Below, one piece after another: positions 55,917 through 64,000 of a stretch of DNA of 64,000 nt. The stretch lies in contig CM034240.1 of NCBI GenBank assembly GCA_019916065.1, forward strand, positions 16,725,894-16,789,893, read 5' to 3'. Both the position numbers and the translations under genes were made by a program. Origin of the DNA: Vitellaria paradoxa. Its lineage: Eukaryota; Streptophyta; Magnoliopsida; Ericales; Sapotaceae. Below the pieces are notes generated by a model. That model was given only the letters and a program-made list of their open reading frames with translations. It ran no database searches and had not been told where the DNA came from. The number at the start of each line of letters is the position of its first letter. The stretch's first letter is position 1.

Positions 55917-57830
55917 TGACCGCTGTTAGAAAGTGCGTTTAAATTAACCCCCAAGTGCAAGGGTGTGCGGTGTAGTCTTAACTCGGTGAGTCCGAGGTCG
56001 AATTCACAAGGAGCCTATATTATTTAGTTTCTAGGTTATAATGGAAATCCTAAATTTGAATGTAAACTAAGTTTGAAAGTTAATTAAAACTAATTCCTAG
56101 GGTTTTGCAAGTTCAAAATGTAAACTAAAACAAATTAACAACTTATTACCAAAATTCCAGCAATTTAAAATTGATTTTTGTTTCAAGGAATAAAATATTA
56201 GCTAAACGAATTTTTCCTAATTTAAATGCGCAGCAAAATAATCTAAAAAAAAAAAAAACTATAATGTAAATACTTCAATTAAATCAAACAAAGACAATTC
56301 GATTAATAAGTAAATAAATTTAAGAAGTCCTTGATCCAACTATCAATTCCGGGTAGTTTACGTCTTCACTATGGGATGAGTTGTAATACTTATGTTAAAA
56401 CCTAAATTAGGATTTATTCGAAAATTATTGAGAAAGTTTTAATCAAAAGCTTTTACCAGTGATTACAGAGAATATAGTCAAAAACTCCTGTTTTCGAAGG
56501 GTTTTCAAACAATCCTATTCGAATTCGGATTCAAATCCAATTCTTCTAGTTTATCCAAAATTATTAAGAAAGTTTTAATCGAAAACCTTTACCAGTGATT
56601 ACAGAGAATATAGTCAAAGATTTTCGTTTTCGAATGTTTCTGAAATAAACTAATTCAAATTAGGATTCAAAATCTGAATTTTCAGTTCTTCAAAATTATT
56701 GAGAAAATTTTAATCGAAAACCCTTACCAGTGATTACAGAGAATATAGTCAAAGGTTTTCGTTTTCGAAAGTTTTTGAAAGAACTGAATTAGGTTTTAAA
56801 AAGTGTAGATCCCTACGCATGAGCTTTCGCAAACCATGCGAAGGGTCTACGCAGACGTCTCAAAGTTGTAGACCCCTACGCATGAGCTTTCGCAAACTCT
56901 GCGAAGGGTCTACGTACATCCCATAGATCAGAGTAAACTACCCTTTCTTGATTCGTTGAATCAAGAACTAGGGTTTATACGCTAGCGTGATTTTAAACAA
57001 AACGAAAACAATAAACAAAAGCATAAACATTAGATCTACCACTAGAAAATAATGAATCATATATTAAATTAACGAAACGAAAGTCAACTTACACGGTAAG
57101 CAACTCTGAAACTACGTAATGAAAGAGCAGTGCAGCGAAGAATAACCAAACATCGAACAACTCCATAAACAAGACAAGTAATTGAAAACTCTCTAAAAAA
57201 CTATTCTAAAACTCTCAAAGTATCTGAAAATATGAAAAAGAGGTTCCTAAAGTATGTAGAACTAAAAACTAGGCCTCCCTTGGGTCGGCCATGTAGCAGA
57301 TGTTATAAAGAAGTCATAAAGAAAACCCTAAAAGACGGAGTGAAGCCGCGCGCGCATAATACATTGTGGTCCGGACCATTTGGCAGGTGGTCCGGACCAC
57401 AGAAACTTTGTTCTTCAAGTTCTGCTTCTCGTTTGCTGCTTCTGACAGCTTTCTGTCCTCAACTTCCACTGCGATTTTGACCTCGAAAACGATCGATTCA
57501 GGCTTCGGCTAAAGCACGAAAGTTGTAGCCATTTGAGTCTTCTTTCCAACCCAAAAAGAATCAGGTCAATCGGAGTTATGAGTGAGAAGATATGGTCAAA
57601 ATACTGACAGAGTGTCAAGCTGGAACTTCAGCTGCACACCACTTCAACCATCTAGAACTTCGGACCCTTTTTCTCTCCTCGGCGGCCACTTTCATCATTG
57701 CTAATCTCACTTATTTTACCCTTTTACCTGAAATTAAGAAAATAATAATAAAACTTCAAAATAAACTACTTAAATGCATCAAAAGTTATATAAAAGTGGA
57801 GTTTGTAATAGCACTTTTCAAGTGCAATCA
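55917..57830 (-). repeat. gag-only gypsy 5' LTR
   Basis: 1914 bp, same structure as 49685-51597. The minus strand has CCACTTTTATATAACTTTTG close to the LTR start, a possible TATA box. Its substitutions relative to the partner are mostly C/T or G/A transitions (for example near 57316, 57363 and 57379), plus one inserted C near 56349. Confidence 0.92.
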
Positions 57831-57835
57831 TTCTA

Positions 57836-58154
57836 CATTGGCAAAGCCTTCTTACAGGACTGAATCATCAACGGTAATATGTGCAAACTATATTCATGTT
57901 GTGTCATTTGCATTTTTCCTTAAATTCATTTAACTAGAAAGTCTAAAATTATAGGCTTAGATCAAATTGTGTATGTACCAAGTAACCTATAAAAGATATA
58001 AAAGAATACATGTAAATTAGACATTTTACGAGTGAACACAAAAAATCCAACCAAATTCCTAAATATATTGAACATATAAACTTAAAAAAAATAGATTAAA
58101 TGATTTATCATGTATAATGTGAGAAATATAATTATATTGTGTTTATCATATTGT
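57836..58154. other. host spacer right of the gag-only element
   Basis: About 320 bp of AT-rich DNA with no recognised feature; it should be continuous with 49522-49684. Confidence 0.4.
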
Positions 58155-58640
58155 TGAGCATGATTGTGTACCTCCTTCATGAGTTCTCATTGAAGCCAGG
58201 GTCTCAAATCTTGGTTTCTTAATGGTTCTTACGTGTTCAGTAACAGCAGTATCGCCATCATGTTGTTCAATCCCATTATGTTTCTCTGCATCGTGTTGTT
58301 CAATTCCATTGTGTTTCTCACATTGTTCATGAGTTCACATTGAAGCTATGGCCTCAAATCTCGGTTTCTTTCCTATTTGGTTCTTACGTGTTCTGTAATG
58401 GCAGTATCGCCATCGTGTTGTTCAATTTCGTTATGTTTCTCACATTGCTCCATCGTGTAGTTCAATTCTGTTGTGTGTCTCACATCGCTGAGCATGATTG
58501 TGTATCTCCTTCATGAGTTCCCATTGAAGTCGTGGCCTCAAATCTCAATTTCTTCTCTGTTTTGTTCTTATGTGTTTAGTAATGGCAGTATCCCCCATTG
58601 AAGAGCTGGCGCTAATCTTCTTGTCGGTTCCATATCTGGT
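58155..58640 (-). pseudogene. coding-like repeat of unknown family
   Basis: I do not recognise this family. Three degenerate units (period about 150-185 bp) read on the minus strand as protein repeats: CEKHNGIEQHD, then GDTAVTEHVRT, then KKPRFETLASMRTHEGG and TQSCS. Differences between units are often synonymous (for example GTGTTGTTCAA versus GTGTAGTTCAA contexts), and the peptide pattern survives in each unit but in shifting frames. Within units a shorter repeat (CATCGTGTTGTTCAATT type, about 35 bp) occurs four times. It is probably a decayed exon of a repetitive protein. An alternative is a minisatellite that is coding by chance. Confidence 0.4.
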
Positions 58641-59167
58641 GTTGATAGCTACTAGAAAATCTTATGAGTTTGCAAGATACAGTCTTATGTAGAGCCTTTG
58701 CACGGGCACACATTCAATAATGGCGATATAGCCTGAGCCTTACTCCTTTCCTTCCTCTCGTTTCCCTTTCTTTGCATTTGCATGCATTCTAGTTGTGTAA
58801 TGTGTGTGTATATATTTGTATTATAATATACACATATTTGTTATATATATTACTAGCAACATTACATATATATACATATAAATACATACATTACTAGCAA
58901 CATTTCACAATTAGAGTGCATATATATACATACATATATATATTTATCTATATATGAATGATAAAAGTTACTATATAAATCCAAGAATGTTGCTTTCGGT
59001 TTTTTTTTTGTTTTTTTTTTTTTTTTTTTGCTGCATTTTGTTAATAATTATTATTTTGGCAAGATACTTCACTGATTGAAAAATATAAATAGATACATAC
59101 AAAGTTGAAAGATGATCTACAGCCTTTACCAAATGGCAAATTACATTAAAAATAGCTCCTTCTGTGT
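58641..59167. other. AT-rich spacer
   Basis: No gene. It contains TA-rich microsatellite-like runs (58800-58960, with repeats of ACATATATATACATA type and CATTACTAGCAACATT twice) and poly(T) at 58999-59029. Confidence 0.5.
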
Positions 59168-59503
59168 TGAAGAGTATTCCTATAGTGTGAATATGAAGGA
59201 AGAAAGCCATAAGAAGGCAAGAAGTCAACACACAGAATTTAACGTGGTTCGATCAAATTGCCTACATCCACGACAGCTGGAATATTTTTCTTATTAACTA
59301 CAAAATCCCTTCTAAGGTTACATAATACGAAAATACATATATATACTAAAAAAACCTAATTCTGTCAATAAGACTAAAATACCTATACCATACCGTTGAG
59401 AGCTATGCTCCACTTTGCTCACTACAGTCCATTACGTTTCGCTTCGGAAACTCCTTATCCCTTCCTAATTCTCCAATTTAAATATGAATCACATATCACA
59501 ACA
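59168..59503 (-). repeat. LTR of a minus-strand copia fragment (3' LTR)
   Basis: On the minus strand the polypurine-like CCAAGGTAGAAAT precedes TGTTGTGATATGTG at 59503. Further in, CGTGGATGTAGGCAATTTGA with CGAACCACGTTAAATTC matches the transcribed part of many copia LTRs. The far edge near 59168 (..CAACACA) is less certain. Confidence 0.55.
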
Positions 59504-60095
59504 ATTTCTACCTTGGTGAATATTCACGCCTTAAAAAATTCTACAGAACTTCACCTAGAACGAGTAAGTTGGGGGGGGAGGGAACCGTCTTATTTAGCAC
59601 CTAGAGACATTAATCAAGTTTAAGCAGTGCTAAAACTTTTTTGTAGTGATCAACTTTGTCAACATGTCTGCTGCATTATTTGATGTGTGAACTTTATCAA
59701 TCACCAATTTACCCGAACTAAGCAACTCCCTGATCTTGTGAAATCTCACATCAATGTACTTTGTTCTAGCATGGTACATCTAATGCTTTTCCAAGAAAAT
59801 AGTACTCTAACTATCACACCACAGCTTCACTTCACCTTGCTTAATGCCCAGTTCTGTGATTAGTCCTTTCAACCACAAAGCTTCCTTAGCAGTTTTTTTC
59901 ATTGCCATGTATCTTACTTCAGTTTTGGACAGTGTAATAAGTGACTGCACCATAGATCTCCAATAAACAGGTCCACCAGCTAGAGCGAACATGTAGCTTA
60001 TGTTGGATCTTCTATCATCCAATTCTCCTACATAATCAGCATTCACATACCCCTAAACCAAAGCTCCACCATTCTGCTGCTCAAATATAATACCC
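59504..60095 (-). pseudogene. copia pol C-terminus (RNase H), truncated
   Basis: On the minus strand: GYVNADYVGELDDRRSNISY, GGPVYWRSMVQSLITLSKTE, AKEALWLKGLITELGIKQGE, then after a break YIDVRFHKIRELLSSGKLV and NNAADMLTKLITT. This is the copia RNase H and the tail after it. Coding stops at about 60095, where an oppositely oriented copia fragment begins. The rest of pol, gag and the 5' LTR are missing. Confidence 0.75.
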
Positions 60096-60099
60096 CAAT

Positions 60100-61747
60100 T
60101 TGTTAGAAATAAGAGATCTGCTAGTTCGGATGACTATATGGTGTATTTACAAGAATCTAAGTATAATGTTAGGGATACTAATGATCCGATTACATATTCA
60201 AAAGTCATTAATAGTAATGATTCTGTTAAATGGATTAATACCATAAATGATGAAATAAAATCTATGAACTCCAATAAGGTCTAGAAGTTAGTCGAATTAT
60301 CTAAAAGACATAAAAAAAAGTCAAGTGTAAATGCGTTTTAAAACCAAACACGATTCAAAGGGCAATATTGAACAACATAAAACTAGACTTGTAACCAAAA
60401 GTTTTAATCAACGTGCATGAAAGCATTGATTATAATAAGACCTTCTCTCATGTATCAAACATGGACCTTTTAAGAATCAGTAGCTCATTTTGATCTAAAG
60501 CTGTAACATATGGATGTAAAAATGACTTTCTTAAATGAGAGTTTAGAAAAAGAAGTCTATATGACACGACTAGAGAGTTTCATAAAAGAAGGAAAGGAAA
60601 ATATGTTCTATTTGTTAAAGAAGTCGATATATAGACTTAAATAGGCTTCCCAACAATAGTATATTATGTTTCATGATACTATTACTCCATTTAGGTTTAA
60701 GGAAAGATAGTTGATCAGTGCACATACCTGAAGACCAGTGGGAGCAAATTTCTGTGTTTAGTATTGTATGTTAATAACTTACTTATAAGCAGCAGTGACT
60801 TTGGTTTAATATGGAAAACTAATTTTTTTTTTTCAAAAAACTTTGAAATGAAGGATATGGGAGAGGCATCCTTTGTGATAGGAACAAAAATATTCCGAGA
60901 TAAATTACATGGATTATTGGGATTATCTCATAAAGCTTACATTAAAAAAGTTTTAGAAAGATGTTAATAAGCATAATTGTACTTCCACCATTGTTCCAAT
61001 TCAAAATGGGGATAAGTTCAACTTAAGTTAATGTCCTCAAAATGAATTGGAATGTAAAAGTATGAAAGATATTCCTTATGCTTCTATTGTTGAGAGTTTG
61101 ATTTATGCATAGGTTTGCACCAGGCCAAATATTAGTTTTGCTATTAGGATGTTGGCAGATATCAAAGTAACCCAAGACTTGATCATTGGAAAGCTGTAAA
61201 GAAAGTTTTAAGATACTTGCAAGGGACAGAAGATTATATGCTCACGTATAAGAGATCTGATTACCTTGAGGTAGTTAATTATTCAGACTCAGATTTTGGA
61301 GGATGTGTTGATAGTAGGAAAAGCACTTTTAGTTATGTTTTCCATCTCACAGGAGGGGTCATTTCATAAAAAAGTGTTAAGTAGAGTATTATTACATCAT
61401 CCACCATGGAACCTGAGTTTATTGCCTGCTTTGAGGCTACAAATCATGGATTATGGCTGCAAAATTTTATTTCAGGATTAGAAATTATGGATTCTATTTC
61501 TAAGCCCTTAAAAATTTACTGTAATAATGTTACAGTAGTTTTCTTTTTGAAGAATGATAAGTATATTAAGGCAGCCAAGCACATTGGGTTAAAATATCTA
61601 TCTGTTAAAAAAGAAGTTCAAAAACAACAAGTGTCAATTGAACACATTAGTACGAGTGTTAACATAGCAAATCCATTTACGAAAGAGTTATCTCTAAAAA
61701 TATTTATGCAGCATACTAAAAGGATGGGTCTTAAGAGTAGTAAATAA
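60100..61747 (+). pseudogene. copia reverse transcriptase and RNase H, broken
   Basis: Plus-strand blocks follow copia RT order: DPITYSKVINSNDSVKWI; VAHFDLKL, HMDVKMTFLNESLEKEVY; KKSIYRLK-ASQQ; MYVNNLLISSSDFGL (60761 on), where the catalytic YVDD reads YVNN; FEMKDMGEASFVIGTKIFRD; CTRPNISFAIRMLAD. The RNase H part follows (EPEFIACFEATNHGLWLQNF, then HIGLKYLSVKKEVQKQQVSI). Gag, protease and integrase are absent. Numerous stops and frame changes, plus the changed catalytic residues, make it dead. It differs in family from the fragment to its left. Confidence 0.8.
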
Positions 61748-62144
61748 ATTAATTTATTTGTAGATTGCTTAATGCTTGTCTACTTGACATTATGTTTTGA
61801 TATCTATTAAAGATTTTCTAAATTTATAATTTTTGTCCTGCAATATTTCTTTACATGCATATGAATTGTTTAATATGATAGAAATAGTCTTTTATTAAAA
61901 AAAAAAAAAGGCATTATTAGACTATTAACAATAACTCACTTTATTGACCTTGTTAAATAAATCATTAATGTAGTACATAGAATGAATCATGCTCTTAAGT
62001 TAGTTTGGAATAGCCATAACTCTCTTTAATATTTTATTTAATTAAAGTAACCCATTAAAATAACTTTTCTAATGTTATTGCGCGCCTTATATTTCCTATC
62101 TCAAATTTTGACTATAGGATTATTATATAGACTAAGTGGAAGAC
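61748..62144 (+). other. 3' untranslated region of the copia fragment
   Basis: About 400 bp of AT-rich DNA between pol and the LTR. It ends in ACTAAGTGGAAGAC, which resembles the copia polypurine tract AAGTGGGAGA. Confidence 0.5.
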
Positions 62145-62513
62145 TATTGGAATTAATTAATTATTAATTCTTATAATTAGTTACCTAATTAAAGTGATCC
62201 ATACAAGAGTCCAAATTTGATAAAAAATTATTTAGAAAGTTATTGTTGGTAAAGGATTGTGAGTTAATTTCTTAACCATAATCTACTTTGATGGACGGTA
62301 AAAATTAAATGACTAATTAGAAAATTGAGTCCTCTCTCTCCTTATAAATAGTGAATTAATTTCATCATTTTATACAAATTAAAATTGCAATACATTAAGA
62401 TTTATAAGACAAGAGAAAGAGACCCTAGTTTCGAAAAGGATTTTATTTTGTTGAAAGAAAAGATTTAAGAATAATAATTTTAAAGTAACTTTCGCATTCA
62501 GATTTTTATAACA
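62145..62513 (+). repeat. 3' LTR of the plus-strand copia fragment
   Basis: It begins TATTGGAATTAATTAATTAT (expected TGTTGG..) right after the polypurine-like tract and ends near TTTTATAACA. A possible TATA box CTTATAAATAG lies at about 62341. No partner LTR is in the window. Confidence 0.6.
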
Positions 62514-62609
62514 ATGGTTCAAGATATTATATAAGTAAATAAAATATGTGAATACCATGAAAATCAAAATCATAAATATTTAACTAAATATTATGCTTAT
62601 ATTTAATTA

Positions 62610-63260
62610 TAAACTTACATTGCCAGCATTCGTTCATTGGAACTGCATCGGTACATATTATTGTGCTGCGTTTAGAATTGTGCCTGTAAATAAATAAATA
62701 AATATATATATATATATATATATTGCAAGGTATCGTTTGAAAGAGCTGTGGAAAACGAAGCGGGCGAAGCGGCTGAGTTGCTACCACGCATTCGTTCATT
62801 GGAGCTGCAACACTATGAAAGGGCAGTAAACAATGGCATGCTCTAGGGACTTTTAGGTCTTTTAAGTTTTCATCTTTAGCTTGCATTAATTTGTCAAAAC
62901 GAATGAATTGATCCCGCACGTGTATGATAATTAAATAAAAAGAAAGTAGAATAAATTTTTGTATGGGTTGCAGATTTGAAATTAGTTATTAGACAAAATT
63001 AATTCTTAATTTAAATTCTTAATCAGTATAGTTTGGGAGATATATATATATATATATCAATATTTCATATAACTCGAACACATGTAAAAGAAAATAAGAA
63101 TAAAAATAAGAATAAGAATATTTCAAAATTTTTATTGTAATTTATTTATAATTTATCTAAATTCGCTTGAGGTTCCACAAAGTACCATAAATCCTGATAA
63201 ATTTACACTATACATGAATTTCGAAATTATAATTTATATATATCATTTTAAGATAATTTG
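62610..63260. repeat. second copy of the ankyrin gene 3' flank
   Basis: 62620-62820 matches 24580-24780 and 62825-63085 matches 25065-25315 in the same order and orientation. The Tourist MITE at 24794-24990 is absent here, so it inserted after the duplication or was lost. It contains a (TA)n run at 62702-62724. No gene. Confidence 0.7.
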
Positions 63261-63929
63261 TGGAGTTAACAAACGGAATAATGAGAAAGCAGTCCTACGC
63301 AGGGGGATTTTGTATTTATCTTGTTTAATGAATTACTAATACACTCTTTAATAGATAACAAAATTAAATTTTTAAAATGAATGATCAGATGAAATTTATT
63401 TCAATTGAATGGGAAAAATTACATTTTGGGGTTCCAAAGTTAAAAAAAAAAAAAAAATTTCAGGGCCACCCATACTATACAAGGCCTATGTACATACAAG
63501 AACTAGTTATTTCGCCTGAAAACAGTTGAGCGCAAAGTATAAGGTCTACGTACATACTGTTAAAAATATCCTAATATATATATATTTCACTAATATTTAA
63601 TTGTCTTAAGTCATAGAAGATTTGTATTTAGAAAACTTATAAAGTTATAATCCTATTAAAATTAAGTTTTTTATTCCCTCTATAAATATAAGATTTCGTT
63701 GTATAATATAGATCATCAACATTAATAAATAATTCATTTTCTCTTCTTTTACTCTAACGCATACAACAACTAATAATTTCTCCTTAAAACTAATAAAAGA
63801 AGAAGAAGAACAAGCCTTTCTACGGCCGAGGCAACAATGATACCGTCAAAGAAATCTTGTTACGGAGATCTACGCAGCATCTGAGAATTGAATTCACATC
63901 ATTGGGCATAACAAAAAAAAAAAAAAAAA
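63261..63929. other. disrupted flank of the second ankyrin/PGG copy
   Basis: 63270-63300 matches 25510-25545. An unrelated insert follows (63302-63470, with a poly(A) run near 63443). 63470-63540 repeats the gene's stop-codon region (GTTATTTCGCCTGAAAACAG and on), followed by a partial second unit (AAGGTCTACGTACATAC). An LTR-like stretch then intervenes before the real gene tail at 63930. Confidence 0.55.
63558..63770 (+). repeat. copia-like LTR fragment
   Basis: It begins TGTTAAAAATATCCTAATAT and includes CCTCTATAAATATAAG (a TATA box) and ATAGATCATCAACATTAATA, followed by TTTTCTCTTCTTTTACTC. This composition is typical of short copia LTRs ending around CTCTAACGCATACA. No pol or partner LTR is visible. 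Confidence 0.5.
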
Positions 63930-64000
63930 TTATTTCCCCTGAAAACAGTTGAGCGCAAAGTAACCTGCGAATATGAGGAGTATTAAAGGCAGCGCATAGA
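63930..64000 (-). CDS. C-terminus of a second ankyrin/PGG protein (partial)
   Basis: The minus strand ends the window with YALPLILLIFAGYFALNCF and stops with TAA at 63930-63932. It closely matches the last helix of the protein encoded at 25604-29041. The rest of the gene lies beyond the right edge. The ending differs slightly (NCFQGK versus NCFRGNN) because of a one-base indel. It would be an ankyrin-repeat membrane protein; whether it is intact cannot be judged. Confidence 0.75.
   Translation of the reverse strand, partial: YALPLILLIFAGYFALNCFQGK

Larger units (their letters stand above)
49685..57830 (-). mobile_element. young gag-only Ty3/gypsy derivative (TR-GAG type)
   Basis: Near-identical LTRs (49685-51597 and 55917-57830) are flanked by the TSD ttcta (49680-49684 and 57831-57835). 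On the minus strand there is a perfect tRNA-Asp primer site, one intact 629-codon gag, a long non-coding stretch and a polypurine tract. There is no protease, RT, RNase H or integrase, so it must be mobilised by another element's enzymes. By eye the two LTRs differ at about six positions in 1.9 kb, which implies a recent insertion. Confidence 0.9.

Overview
This window is nuclear DNA from a flowering plant, most likely a eudicot; the species cannot be told from the sequence. The signs are very AT-rich spacers, plant transposon families (CACTA, MULE, hAT, PIF/Harbinger, Helitron, Ty1/copia, Ty3/gypsy including a Tat-type archaeal RNase H), and two plant-specific host genes: an ankyrin/PGG membrane protein and a DRP4-type dynamin. 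More than two thirds of the window is transposable-element DNA, much of it nested. There are no operons, CRISPR arrays or prokaryotic features.

Layout. 1-2016: 3' part of a long LTR whose full solo copy lies at 42831-46479. 2017-10049: CACTA (En/Spm) element on the minus strand with decayed TNP1 and TNP2 genes, a long AT-rich leader and palindromic subterminal repeats. 10053-15089: AT-rich spacer with a Helitron-like element (12059-13667) and a GA-rich tract. 15090-17625: full-length but broken DRP4C-like dynamin pseudogene (minus), with a promoter-like insertion. 17650-23171: gag-only Ty1/copia element with intact ends (TSD gagag). 23172-25603: spacer with a Tourist-type MITE and duplicated segments. 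25604-29041: two-exon ankyrin/PGG gene (minus) with a frameshift. Its 2.2-kb intron holds an hAT-like element, which itself holds about 700 bp of alternating TG/CG repeat.

31312-49516: large Ty3/gypsy Tat-lineage element (TSD aaaat) with an antisense accessory gene. It contains a truncated minus-strand Tekay/Del-like chromovirus (34215 to about 39000), which contains a MULE (34729-36120, perfect 9-bp TSD). The antisense gene is split by the 3.65-kb solo LTR (TSD tctct). 49685-57830: very young gag-only gypsy derivative with an intact 629-codon gag, near-identical LTRs, tRNA-Asp primer site and TSD ttcta. 58155-58640: coding-like repeat of unknown family. 59168-62513: two unrelated copia 3' halves joined head to head. 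62600-64000: a second copy of the ankyrin/PGG gene tail, running off the window edge.

The locus reads as a tandem array of ankyrin/PGG genes beside a dead dynamin copy, pushed about 35 kb apart by successive retrotransposon insertions. The probable order is Tat element first, then the Tekay-like element, MULE and solo LTR inside it, with the gag-only gypsy element as the most recent arrival. Only that gag and, with doubt, the ankyrin gene look close to intact; every pol domain seen is broken. All statements rest on reading the sequence and on remembered family features; no database search was run.
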